From CALOAD01 sp942491415 (GTDB taxonomy: Bacteria; Cyanobacteriota; Vampirovibrionia; Gastranaerophilales; CALOAD01): a stretch of 64,000 nt of DNA. The position numbers were made by a program, and so were the translations under genes. The stretch spans positions 62,001 through 126,000 of the forward strand of contig CALOAD010000022.1 of NCBI GenBank assembly GCA_942491415.1, in the 5' to 3' direction. Below the pieces are notes generated by a model, which did not search any database, was not told the DNA's origin, and saw nothing but the letters and a program-made list of their open reading frames with translations. Positions within the stretch are counted from its first letter, which is position 1. Each line of letters starts with the position of its first letter. Positions 17,223 to 26,199 of the stretch are shown here, piece after piece.

Positions 17223-19463
17223 ATGTTTAATAAAGAAAAAAGTGTTATAAAATCTTTAATACAAAATGAAAAAAAGCTGCTTATAATAGGACTTATTGCA
17301 GGACTAAGTGTATTCTTATTCTATTGGATATTTTTTTATACGTCACTTTATAAATCGGAATGTAAGCTATATGCAAAAAATATAGTAAAATCCGACTTGG
17401 TATCCTCATACGGTAGCGGTAAGTCGCTTGTTTCTGAAAGTGGATACAGTAACCCGCTATTTAATCTTTATGAGATTTTAAAGTCTGAAAATATGTCAGA
17501 TCAAATATATCCGATTATTAAAGAAAAATATCCTGAAGATTTAGCTGCTTTAGGTGCGTCAAGCGAAAAGAAGTTTTTTGAAACTTATCCAAAGCTTATT
17601 AGTGCTATTGTTGAACCATCAACAGATATCGTTATGTTAGAGCTATTATGGCCAAATAAAAAACATGCACCAATCATTTTGCATGAAATTGTTAAACAAT
17701 TTAGAGGCGAAAATCTTGATATTATGAAAACAGGTGAGTCTCAAAAGAGGGAATTTATTAATAAACAAACAGTAGAAGTATCTCAGAAGCTTGAAAATAT
17801 CAGAAATGAAATTAAAAACTATAAGCAAGAACATGCGGTAGCAAATATTGCAGTTGAAACAGAAAACATCATCAATCAAAGATTAGACTTAGAAAAGCAA
17901 GCCCGTGTTCTTAATTCTCAAGTAGCATATAGCAGAAGTAAATTAAAAGAATTTGCTCGTGAATTAAATATCAAGGATGCAAATGCTGCATTGATAGCAA
18001 CAGGTATTGGTACTGACCCATATCTGGTAAAATTAAGCCAGGACCTTGCAGGGGCTAAAAAGAAGCTTGCTCATATGAAAGGAATCTATAAAGATAAGTT
18101 CCCTACAGTTGTATCTGTTCAAAATGAAATTAATGAGCTTCAATCATTAATAGATGTTAGAAAGCGAGAAACAGTAGCTAGTGCAAATTTACCAAGGGCT
18201 ATATATGATAAAGCATCTGCAAATATTGCAACAGATTTTGCAATTACTCAAGCTGAAATGGTTTCAATGCAAACCCAGCTTGAGACTCTTCAAGAATCTA
18301 TTAAGGAGCTTAAAGAAAGAGAACATCAGCTTCCCGCTATTCAAATTGGACTAGATAAGTTAATTAAAGATGAACTAGCTTTAGCCAGCGCATACCAGAA
18401 TATAAAGCAAAAACAACTTGAAGCTAATATGAAAGAAAGCGAAGTTATTGATAACCTTGTTGTTTTAAATCAGCCATCAAAAGGTGAACCTTTAAGCTTT
18501 TTCTTGTTAACAAGGTTTATAGGCTTTATCCTTCTTGGAGGTTTAATAGGCTTAGTTGTTGCTTATGTAAAACAAGGCTTAGAAGATAAATGGCTAAGCA
18601 TCAATGAGATGAAGACTCTAACTGGTAGAAATATTATAGGACCTATCCCTTGGGTTAAAGAACGAGATTCAGAGATGGCGAGTCATATTATAAACGCTGC
18701 ATACACTAATATCGCCAGTGAAATAGTTTCAAAAGCTTACTTGAATGAGACTTATGTTCTGTCATTTATTTCAAATAACGAAAATCAAAGCAAGTCTTCT
18801 ATAACAGAGAAAGTCTCAAGAAAAATTGCTGAAATGGACAAATCCGTTCTTTTAATAGATCTTGTTCAAAATGATAGTACTGATTTTGACTTGATTAAAG
18901 CAATGGAGCTTATACACAAAGAAGTTAGATACAATAATGATGAACATACAGCAGAAGAGTTTGCCTTGAATGCTCAAAATAAAGATAAAGAACAAATGGC
19001 CAGTGCTAAATCCTTACAGGACAAGATTTATGACATCTTAAAAGATGCCATTAAAAAACAATATAATGAAAGCAATTTAGAGATAGCAAACTATCAGAAA
19101 ATTGAAACAAATATTCAATCAACACACTTAAATGACTATATAGCAAGTAGGGCATTTAAATATATAATAAATATTCTTAAGAATCATTATGAATTTATCT
19201 TCATTAACTCGCCTCATGGATTTGTTTTGCTACCTGAGATTCAAACACTTAAAAATACATCTGAAGGTGTTGTTTTAATAGCATCTTTAAGATCAAGCAA
19301 GCAAAACTTAATAAATCTTTCTAATGACTTAAGTGAATCAGGTATAAAAACCTTAGGTATATTAGCAAGAGAAGAGAATTCAGGATTAGAGAAACACTTT
19401 ACTACTTTTGAGCAGAAAAAACTTTTAGAAAAGCTTGACCAGGAGCTAACTAATGCTCAGTAA
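17223..19463 (+). CDS. Wzz/BY-kinase-like chain-length protein with degenerate ATPase domain
   Basis: A 746-residue inner-membrane protein: transmembrane helices near residues 20-40 and 425-448 flank a large periplasmic coiled coil with a GNVR-type segment. A cytoplasmic domain (480-746) has the BY-kinase fold, with SVLLIDL as Walker A'. The Walker A site reads NNENQSKSSIT, without the Gly residues of GxxxxGK[ST], and there is no C-terminal Tyr cluster. It probably sets polymer length without tyrosine kinase activity. It overlaps the next gene by 11 bases. Confidence 0.82.
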   Translation: MFNKEKSVIKSLIQNEKKLLIIGLIAGLSVFLFYWIFFYTSLYKSECKLYAKNIVKSDLVSSYGSGKSLVSESGYSNPLFNLYEILKSENMSDQIYPIIKEKYPEDLAALGASSEKKFFETYPKLISAIVEPSTDIVMLELLWPNKKHAPIILHEIVKQFRGENLDIMKTGESQKREFINKQTVEVSQKLENIRNEIKNYKQEHAVANIAVETENIINQRLDLEKQARVLNSQVAYSRSKLKEFARELNIKDANAALIATGIGTDPYLVKLSQDLAGAKKKLAHMKGIYKDKFPTVVSVQNEINELQSLIDVRKRETVASANLPRAIYDKASANIATDFAITQAEMVSMQTQLETLQESIKELKEREHQLPAIQIGLDKLIKDELALASAYQNIKQKQLEANMKESEVIDNLVVLNQPSKGEPLSFFLLTRFIGFILLGGLIGLVVAYVKQGLEDKWLSINEMKTLTGRNIIGPIPWVKERDSEMASHIINAAYTNIASEIVSKAYLNETYVLSFISNNENQSKSSITEKVSRKIAEMDKSVLLIDLVQNDSTDFDLIKAMELIHKEVRYNNDEHTAEEFALNAQNKDKEQMASAKSLQDKIYDILKDAIKKQYNESNLEIANYQKIETNIQSTHLNDYIASRAFKYIINILKNHYEFIFINSPHGFVLLPEIQTLKNTSEGVVLIASLRSSKQNLINLSNDLSESGIKTLGILAREENSGLEKHFTTFEQKKLLEKLDQELTNAQ

Positions 19464-20988
19464 ATTATATAGAATTCCATTTGAATTCCCTTTTGAATTT
19501 TGGAAAAGGTTGTTTATTGTTGCTGGAGCATATTTTCTTGCTCAATTAGCAATATTAATAGTAAATTTACCTGTAATGGTTGATAACAGCCTTCTTTTTT
19601 CTATTTATTTCTGTGGAGCTTTAGCTGCAATGGTAATTGTCCCAAAGATAGTAACTAATCCAATTTCAAATTATATAATAGTGCAAGCTATGTTTTTCTG
19701 GTTTGCACTTAATAAAGTAATGTCGAATTCCTTACATTTTAGCTTCAAGCCACATGCCCTTGTATTTGGCTTTACTTTTTGTATTGGCAGTTTTTATTTA
19801 TTAAAGTACTTTAGTTATCTATGGAAGTTTATTGCATTTAGGTGTTATTTTATATTCTTTTTGATAAATATAATATATTATTTTTATCATTACTCCTTAT
19901 TCAATATAAGTGATTATAGTACTTTCGGAGTTAAGTGGGCTTCAGAGGGCTTTAATGCTAAAACGATAGCGTTTATAGACAGTATTGCTTTTCTTATGTG
20001 TACAGTTGTATCACTTTGTGCTACTCAGTTTTTAAGAAGCAAATTTGATATCGACAAGCTTATTTATCAAATAAGCAAGGTGTTTTGTTATTGTTTTATA
20101 GGGTTTACTCTAATATTCCCTTTTATTATTAATAATAAAATATCAGGCGACCAAATATATTTACCAATTTACTTATTGTTAATGCTTGGGTTTAAGTATT
20201 ATATAGATAATAATAAAAACTTGAGTTTTATTTCTGACAGGTTCAAAAACCTTATGAGCTTGAGCATTCTTTTTGTTTTTGGGATTGCTATATTTGGTTC
20301 AAATAAATCTTCTATTATAGGAATTTTAGCTTCTGTATTTTTATTTACACTTACAAATAAACGGCTTGGCTTTAATTTAAACTTTTTAAATGGAATTAAT
20401 AAAAACTTTAAACTAATATCTTTGATTATTGCAAGCATTGTCTCTGTTGGGGCAATTATACTGTTTAATGTTCCGGAAATTATGTACATGAGCATTAAAA
20501 ATGTTTATATAGCATTGACTGGTCATAAAATTACCTCTTTTTATATAAGACTTAGCAACTGGGACTTATTTTTAAACTACTGGAAGTGGAATTTAGACAT
20601 TTTTCATTCTATTTTTGGTTTTGGCTTGGGTAAGTCTCGTGAGGTAATGTACCTCTTAACTCAATCTCAATATGCTAAGAGATTCTATATGCAAACTACT
20701 CATAATCAAACTTTTGAGTTGTTCTTTGATTATGGGTTGATGGCAACATTATTTTATATACCAATTATTACAATTATTTATAACAACATTAAAATACTAT
20801 TTTGCTCTTTTGCATCAAAAAACTTGCAGCTTATAAGCAACCTTAGTAATTGCTTGTTGGTGTTTTATCTGATTTATCATTTGACTGATAATATGAGAGT
20901 GCCTACTGCTATTATTTTCTTTAGTGCATTAATGATGGTAGAAGGAATCAAATACAAGCTAAAAGCTATTGATGAAAACGAAAAATAA
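19453..20988 (+). CDS. Wzy/O-antigen ligase-family membrane protein
   Basis: A 511-residue polytopic protein (about 12 helices) with a large hydrophilic loop near residues 350-425. The loop has RLSNWDLFLNYW, then GFGLGKSRE and TTHNQTFELFFDYG, which matches the H-[NS] region of the O-antigen ligase/polymerase (Wzy_C) family. It would polymerise repeat units delivered by the flippase. It is translationally coupled to the Wzz-like gene by an 11-base overlap. Confidence 0.82.
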   Translation: MLSKLYRIPFEFPFEFWKRLFIVAGAYFLAQLAILIVNLPVMVDNSLLFSIYFCGALAAMVIVPKIVTNPISNYIIVQAMFFWFALNKVMSNSLHFSFKPHALVFGFTFCIGSFYLLKYFSYLWKFIAFRCYFIFFLINIIYYFYHYSLFNISDYSTFGVKWASEGFNAKTIAFIDSIAFLMCTVVSLCATQFLRSKFDIDKLIYQISKVFCYCFIGFTLIFPFIINNKISGDQIYLPIYLLLMLGFKYYIDNNKNLSFISDRFKNLMSLSILFVFGIAIFGSNKSSIIGILASVFLFTLTNKRLGFNLNFLNGINKNFKLISLIIASIVSVGAIILFNVPEIMYMSIKNVYIALTGHKITSFYIRLSNWDLFLNYWKWNLDIFHSIFGFGLGKSREVMYLLTQSQYAKRFYMQTTHNQTFELFFDYGLMATLFYIPIITIIYNNIKILFCSFASKNLQLISNLSNCLLVFYLIYHLTDNMRVPTAIIFFSALMMVEGIKYKLKAIDENEK

Positions 20989-20989
20989 C

Positions 20990-21448
20990 TTACGGTTTAA
21001 AAGCATCTTTGATTGAATCGTAATGAGTAAAATCATTTAGCATTTTACACATCCAAGCATTTTTTGCTTTTATTTCAAGTGCTCCATCATTTTCAATAAC
21101 TTCTAAGCTAGACAAATTACAGAACTTAAAAACACCTTTAAAATAAATATCATCTTTATAATACGTTGGTTCATTAATAATTAGTGAATCAGCATCAAAA
21201 ACACCTTTGTCTCTTGTAGACATTTCAGGTGGTAAACTTTGAACCCTTAAGTCTTGTGAAAATTTTAAAATCTTATTTGTTTTATTATAAATAATCCCAC
21301 CATAGTTCTTTTTTGAATGCAGAATAAGTTCAGTTCTTTTTTTAAAAAAGTAGTTGATAAACTTAGGCTGATTTTGAATTGTCAAAATCCCTATGCTTAT
21401 AAAAAACAAAGATAATATAGATATTCCTATTTTTAATTTAGTATTCAT
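20990..21448 (-). CDS. Hypothetical single-pass membrane protein
   Basis: A 152-residue protein with one N-terminal membrane segment (about 7-24) and a periplasmic-looking beta-rich remainder containing DADSLIINEPTYYKDDIYF. It converges on the Wzy-like gene with one base between the stops. I do not recognise a family. It resembles LptC-like anchored beta proteins in length and layout only, so no function is given. Confidence 0.55.
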   Translation of the reverse strand: MNTKLKIGISILSLFFISIGILTIQNQPKFINYFFKKRTELILHSKKNYGGIIYNKTNKILKFSQDLRVQSLPPEMSTRDKGVFDADSLIINEPTYYKDDIYFKGVFKFCNLSSLEVIENDGALEIKAKNAWMCKMLNDFTHYDSIKDAFKP

Positions 21449-21595
21449 TTTAAACTTCCATTATTAACTTATAGTTTGAATCTACCATAAAGTTTAATAA
21501 GATTATTCATCTCAATTGAACTCTAATGGCTAATATGTTTCTATGCTGATTGATTGGAAAATTTCAATATGAGTTATATGGCAAGGAGATTTTTC

Positions 21596-22759
21596 ATGAA
21601 AAAACTAGCAATAGTTGCGGATAAAATTTGTGGCGATTTAGGCGGGGCTGAAAGTATCACATTTAACACATTGGATATATTTCCGAATACACCTGTTTAT
21701 ATAACAGTGTGCGATAAAAAAATATTGCCCGATCAGTATAAAAGTACAAACATTATACCAAGTTTTGTTCAAAACCTGCCTCTAGCTAAAAAAATATACA
21801 AGGCATATCTTCCATTAATGCCATTAGCTATGGAAGGATTAAATATGCAAGATTATGATGTAATATTTTCATCACATCACTCTGCCGCAAAAAGTATTAT
21901 CCCTCGCCCTGATGCTTTTCATGTGTGTTATTGTCACTCTCCTGCAAGATATCTTTGGGATTTATATTGGACTTATGCAAAATTAAATGGTTTTAATTCA
22001 ATAACAAATTCACTTGTGCAGGTTATATCACAATATTTAAGAATGCTTGATGTAACAAGTTCTAGCAGAGTCGATTTGTTTTTGGCAAACTCAAAATATA
22101 CAGCAGCTAGGATAAGAAAATTCTATAGAAGAAATGCCTATGTGCTTCACCCGCCTGTTGAAACAAATAAATTTAAGTACCAAAGTACAGATGATTACTA
22201 TTTTATGGTGGGAAGACTAGTTGCCTATAAGGGGTTTGAGCTTGCAATAGATGCTTTTAATGAATCAGGAAAGAAGTTAATTATTGCCGGTAGTGGACCT
22301 GAATATAACAGATTAAAATCAAAGGCAAATAAAAATATTGAACTTTTAGGTCGAGTTTCTGATGAAGATTTAATTAAGTATATGAACAATTGCAAAGGCT
22401 ATATATTCCCCGGTAAAGAAGATTTTGGAATTGTCATGGCTGAAGCTCAATCTGCGGGTAAGCCTGTAATAGCCTTTGGTGAAGGTGGAGCCTTCGATAT
22501 TGTTATTGATAATCAAACAGGGGTTTTGTATAAAGAGCAAACAGTAGAATCTTTGAATAATGCTATACAAGTATCTGAAAATATTAAGTGGAACCATTCT
22601 TATATTGAAGAACATTCAAGACAGTTTGATAAAGAAATGTTTAAAAATAAGTTAAACTATATTATTAGTAATGCTGACAGATATTGTCAACTTACAGAGC
22701 AAGAAATTATTGAAGATATTAATAGCTATTCGCTAGAAGCTTTATCAAATAAAATTTGA
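21596..22759 (+). CDS. GT4-family glycosyltransferase (WbaZ/mannosyltransferase-like)
   Basis: A 387-residue GT-B enzyme. The N-terminus is MKKLAIVADKICGDLGGAES, followed by SSHHSAAK, the motif YCHSPARYLWDLYWTYA and FLANSKYTAARIRKFY, which recall WbaZ/WcaC-type mannosyl- and rhamnosyltransferases. The C-terminal half has YFMVGRLVAYKGFELAI and FPGKEDFGIVMAEAQSAGKP. ATG 21596 has AAGGAG 7 bases upstream, so the upstream in-frame starts are not used. The 3' end overlaps the convergent epsI-like gene by 34 bases. Confidence 0.87.
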   Translation: MKKLAIVADKICGDLGGAESITFNTLDIFPNTPVYITVCDKKILPDQYKSTNIIPSFVQNLPLAKKIYKAYLPLMPLAMEGLNMQDYDVIFSSHHSAAKSIIPRPDAFHVCYCHSPARYLWDLYWTYAKLNGFNSITNSLVQVISQYLRMLDVTSSSRVDLFLANSKYTAARIRKFYRRNAYVLHPPVETNKFKYQSTDDYYFMVGRLVAYKGFELAIDAFNESGKKLIIAGSGPEYNRLKSKANKNIELLGRVSDEDLIKYMNNCKGYIFPGKEDFGIVMAEAQSAGKPVIAFGEGGAFDIVIDNQTGVLYKEQTVESLNNAIQVSENIKWNHSYIEEHSRQFDKEMFKNKLNYIISNADRYCQLTEQEIIEDINSYSLEALSNKI

Positions 22760-23334
22760 TTAATTTTTAAAGCAAATAGTTCCAAGTCTTTTTTATTTTC
22801 TTTATCAGAATATAAAATTATACAGCCATAAGATTTAATAGGTTTATTCATTAATTTTTTCAAGATTATAGATTCCCAAAAGTTTACTCTTGATGTGAAA
22901 GTTTTATCCAAGTCTGTATACCAGTAAATAAAAGAGTACTCTTTATTTCTCTTATTAGCTTTTATAGTGTTTATATTTAAATTTTGTGCAATTTGTTTTT
23001 TTGACTTTTCTAAAAAGTTAAAACCTTGCAATACATAACATACTTGTGGATCGTGTACGCTTTTTTTATTGTTTGCAAGTACAAGTGCCAGATTTATCTC
23101 ATTATCGTTTAGTTTGTAAGTTCTCAACACTAAATTTTCTTTTAAAATTTCACTATAAACAGGTGAGTTTTTTTCTAACTTAACATCAATCCCCAAATAA
23201 TTGTTTATGTTCTCAGGAAACCAATTTGCTACTTTATAATTTTTAGACGAGGTTATACTAGGAGCTAGATTTGTAAAGGCATACAAGGTTAATAATATTG
23301 TTATTATAAAAACTTCCTTACTTTGCTTCAACAT
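22726..23334 (-). CDS. EpsI-family exosortase-associated protein
   Basis: A 202-residue protein with one N-terminal membrane segment (8-27). It has the EpsI hallmark as VHDPQVCYVLQGF (usual form H-x-P-x-x-CY), and the tail is positively charged. EpsI proteins accompany exosortases in EPS loci and are thought to act in the same processing step. The gene overlaps the exosortase gene by 17 bases at its start. Its last 34 bases overlap the end of the opposite-strand glycosyltransferase. Confidence 0.85.
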   Translation of the reverse strand: MLKQSKEVFIITILLTLYAFTNLAPSITSSKNYKVANWFPENINNYLGIDVKLEKNSPVYSEILKENLVLRTYKLNDNEINLALVLANNKKSVHDPQVCYVLQGFNFLEKSKKQIAQNLNINTIKANKRNKEYSFIYWYTDLDKTFTSRVNFWESIILKKLMNKPIKSYGCIILYSDKENKKDLELFALKINQILFDKASSE

Positions 23335-24166
23335 AATTTCGCTCCTCTACCAATCCATTAACCAGAATTATTATGGCAAGGGTAATTGCAAAAATAATCA
23401 CACCAGCCCAGTAGTGAAAAGCTTCAACACCTTTTAGTCCGTTATATACAACATAAAAAGCAATTAATATTATTCTCGTTATATTTCCTGCAAAAGAGCA
23501 GATCATTGCAAAAGAAAGTAAGCCTATTTTTTGCAATGTTGAAATATTTTTAAAATAGCACAACATTAAACTAACTATTAATAAAGACGATAGAGATTTA
23601 ACGCCTGTACATCCCGCAGCAACTGTAACAGGATTATTGTCTATAAAAATACTTGAACCGAAATTTTGTGCATTTATATTAAAAAATACAAGAACTTGAG
23701 TTGCTATATCAGACAAAATAATTTGTAGCGGAGCCGTTAGCCTTGTAATTGGCAAAACGGGGATCGAAACGAATACTAGAATAATTACAGGCAATACCGC
23801 TTTAAATATTTTTGCTCCATATAGAAATAAAACGGTTCCTGAAACTATCAAAGGAAAAGATAATCCTAAAAATAAAGGAACATCAGCTCTAATAGCTATA
23901 AAGTATAATGCAAAGCCTATCAGTAAGGGTATAAGCCCTAGATTTAAAGGTTTTTTGTCTATTTGAGATAAAACATTAGATTTAACCTGAAAGAATTGAT
24001 ATATAAAAATGCAAAGAAATGGAAAGAAAGAGTAAAAAGAATCAAAATCTGTCCATTTTTTAAACCAGTCGGGAATATAGCTTAAATAAAGAAATATTGT
24101 AGAAAACAGCACTAATAAGCTAGTGCCGTTTCGTTTAATAAAATCTGTAGTTCTAGGTACGTCCAT
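23318..24166 (-). CDS. xrt: Exosortase
   Basis: A 282-residue, eight-helix inner-membrane protein. The catalytic triad is present: C186 in AAGCTGVKSL, R231 in GNITRI and H251 in EAFHYWAG. Exosortases cleave and re-attach proteins that carry a C-terminal PEP-CTERM sorting signal, in EPS-producing Gram-negative bacteria. A PEP-CTERM protein is encoded in the same operon at 25570-26199. The gene overlaps its neighbours on both sides by 14-17 bases. It appears most like the cyanobacterial group (cyanoexosortase), judged from the HpsJ-like neighbour. Confidence 0.92.
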   Translation of the reverse strand: MDVPRTTDFIKRNGTSLLVLFSTIFLYLSYIPDWFKKWTDFDSFYSFFPFLCIFIYQFFQVKSNVLSQIDKKPLNLGLIPLLIGFALYFIAIRADVPLFLGLSFPLIVSGTVLFLYGAKIFKAVLPVIILVFVSIPVLPITRLTAPLQIILSDIATQVLVFFNINAQNFGSSIFIDNNPVTVAAGCTGVKSLSSLLIVSLMLCYFKNISTLQKIGLLSFAMICSFAGNITRIILIAFYVVYNGLKGVEAFHYWAGVIIFAITLAIIILVNGLVEERNYVEAK

Positions 24167-24776
24167 ATTTGTTACTATATCTTGCTAGTATAAATTTATC
24201 TATCGATAGTAGCTTAAAGCCAATAAGTAAATATACTATAGAAAATAATAGTAAATTACCAAGTGTTTTTATATTAATCTTGGTGTATGCCATATTTAAA
24301 TAATTAATTTGAGAATATAGGTTTTTATCTAATTCTTTAATTTCATTATTTACCTGTTTAATTTCTTCCGGATCAAGATCAACACTATACTTTAAGTCTT
24401 CTTTAATTGTTGTTGTTTCTGTCTTTATAGTTTGAATGCTACTATTTTTTACTGAGTTCATAGATATACCATATAAAATTATATCTATAGAAAGTAAAAA
24501 TGAAGTAATTAAGCATATTGCACCAAAAGAGAACTTTGAGTATTTAAGTATCGTTTCTTTTCTTTTATGTTTTAAAAGTGTTATGCCGAATAAAGTTGTA
24601 ATTATACCTAAGAACATAAGGATTAAAACGCCCGGCATTTTTTGGGAAACTACAAAAACCCATTGTGCATTCTTTATCAGGAAGGGGTATAGTGTTTCAT
24701 AACAATTTAGTAATGAATGGAATATTATACCGATTCCAAACAATATTAGAATTAATGAAAATTCTCTTAATTTCAT
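24153..24776 (-). CDS. HpsJ-like exosortase-associated membrane protein
   Basis: A 207-residue membrane protein with four predicted helices (about 7-25, 40-65, 78-100, 172-192). Between helices 3 and 4 is a charged, helical periplasmic stretch (DLDPEEIKQVNNEIKELDK). This layout and the position directly upstream of the exosortase match HpsJ, the cyanoexosortase-associated protein of cyanobacterial hormogonium polysaccharide loci. The identity is by layout and context, not by clear sequence motif. GAGGAAAG precedes the ATG. Confidence 0.5.
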   Translation of the reverse strand: MKLREFSLILILFGIGIIFHSLLNCYETLYPFLIKNAQWVFVVSQKMPGVLILMFLGIITTLFGITLLKHKRKETILKYSKFSFGAICLITSFLLSIDIILYGISMNSVKNSSIQTIKTETTTIKEDLKYSVDLDPEEIKQVNNEIKELDKNLYSQINYLNMAYTKINIKTLGNLLLFSIVYLLIGFKLLSIDKFILARYSNKYGRT

Positions 24777-24812
24777 CTACTTTCCTCGCTTATACTTTTA
24801 TTGATAGTTAAT

Positions 24813-25526
24813 TTAAACAGCTCCTTTTCCAAATAAAACCACAGGTATGGTTTTAAATAGAATCTTAAAATCCTCTATTATTGACCAATTTTTTAGATAG
24901 TTATATTCAAGTCTTATCACATCATCAAAGTTTTTAATATTAGACCTGCCATTAACTTGCCATGGTCCGGTTAACCCAGGTAACATAGAAAACCTTACAA
25001 AATGGCGATCTTCATAGCATTCAACATCATCTATTAGAGGAGGTCTAAAACCAACTAGGCTCATTTCGCCTGTTATAACGTTGAATAATTGAGGAAGCTC
25101 ATCAATACTGTACTTTCTAATAAATTTACCTATATTTGTAATTCGTGGGTCATTATCTATTTTGAAATTTAATCTATCTACCTTATGAAGTTCTCTTAGT
25201 TTTTCCTGTTCTTTTTCTGCATCATTAGACATGCTTCTAAACTTGTATATATAGAATTCTTTACCATATTGCCCTTTTCTTCTCTGCTTGAACAAGACAG
25301 GTCCTTTTGACTCAAGTTTAATAGCTATTGCAGTTGTCAGCAATATTGGGCTTATAGTTATAATACCGGCGAGTGCTGCTGTTAAATCAAATATTCTTTT
25401 AATAAAGTGTTGGTTTGGTCTTGTGTAGCTGGGAGATAAGCTGCTGGCTACTGAAAATAGACCCTTGGTTAATATTGGTTTTTGTTCAACAGAAATATTG
25501 TTTGCGCATAATCCTATGGTATTCAT
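24813..25526 (-). CDS. Initiating undecaprenyl-phosphate sugar phosphotransferase
   Basis: A 237-residue membrane enzyme of the bacterial sugar transferase family, monotopic type. It transfers the first sugar-1-phosphate to undecaprenyl phosphate. A membrane helix runs about 40-62 after FIKRIFDLTAA. Catalytic-domain motifs are KGPVLFKQRRKG, YKFRSM, RKYSIDELPQLFNV and MLPGLTGPWQVNGRS. ATG 25526 is chosen over an in-frame GTG at 25541, because GAGGGGA precedes it at good spacing. It starts polysaccharide assembly for the flippase and polymerase at 10-21 kb. Confidence 0.9.
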   Translation of the reverse strand: MNTIGLCANNISVEQKPILTKGLFSVASSLSPSYTRPNQHFIKRIFDLTAALAGIITISPILLTTAIAIKLESKGPVLFKQRRKGQYGKEFYIYKFRSMSNDAEKEQEKLRELHKVDRLNFKIDNDPRITNIGKFIRKYSIDELPQLFNVITGEMSLVGFRPPLIDDVECYEDRHFVRFSMLPGLTGPWQVNGRSNIKNFDDVIRLEYNYLKNWSIIEDFKILFKTIPVVLFGKGAV

Positions 25527-25569
25527 AGTAAATCCCCTCACTCTTTTCTCTCGTAATTATTGTATTAGC

Positions 25570-26199
25570 TTATGCTTGAACAGAACGCTTTCTTGAGGCT
25601 AAGTAACCACTTAAGCTCATTAATCCAAGAACAACAGAAGATGGCTCAGGAATTGGTGGTGGTGGCGTGTCTCCTCCTCCTCCACCTACTCCTAAAGGAA
25701 CAGCAATACCTGTTGCAACTACAGCGGCAACCGGAATAACGAATGGGGATAATCCTACGGGCGCAGCTGCACCTGTAGGACAACAGGTTGGACAGCAACA
25801 TTTTTTTGCCATGTATTTTTTCCTTTGCACTAGTTTTTTGGGCATTGTTTGTCCCGGCTTTAGTTTGTAAATTCTTTTGTATTTAGATTTTATATTTTTG
25901 ATCGGAAAAGTTCTTGCTAAAGCTAGTTCGTTAAAAAATACATTATTAGGGGTTTTTGCAATATCTGCAATTACAAATTTATCTGGATATTTTAAACTTA
26001 TCAGGCTATTTTTGCGGAATTTATTTTTTATCCCACCTTTTGACATTTGAACTTTGTGCGAGCTGATTTTATTCGCCTTTGTAAGTTTTGAAGTGTTTGC
26101 ATTTACTGCTAAAATCCCGACAGAGATAGTTAGAGCTAAAAATATAGCAAACTTGGGGCCAGATAAAAATGGAAATAATTGTGAAATTTTTTTAAACAT
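25570..26199 (-). CDS. PEP-CTERM-anchored secreted protein
   Basis: A 209-residue protein with a signal peptide (about 12-32). The C-terminal sorting tag has PEPSS, a hydrophobic segment (VVLGLMSLSGYLA) and the basic end SRKRSVQA. Upstream of the tag there is a Cys cluster (KKCCCPTCCPTG), a hydrophobic Val/Ala/Gly stretch and a Gly5/Pro4 linker. It heads the operon that also encodes the exosortase, so it is the likely dedicated substrate. ATG 26199 is preferred to an upstream GTG at 26211 for SD spacing. The mature domain matches no family I recognise. Confidence 0.85.
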   Translation of the reverse strand: MFKKISQLFPFLSGPKFAIFLALTISVGILAVNANTSKLTKANKISSHKVQMSKGGIKNKFRKNSLISLKYPDKFVIADIAKTPNNVFFNELALARTFPIKNIKSKYKRIYKLKPGQTMPKKLVQRKKYMAKKCCCPTCCPTGAAAPVGLSPFVIPVAAVVATGIAVPLGVGGGGGDTPPPPIPEPSSVVLGLMSLSGYLASRKRSVQA

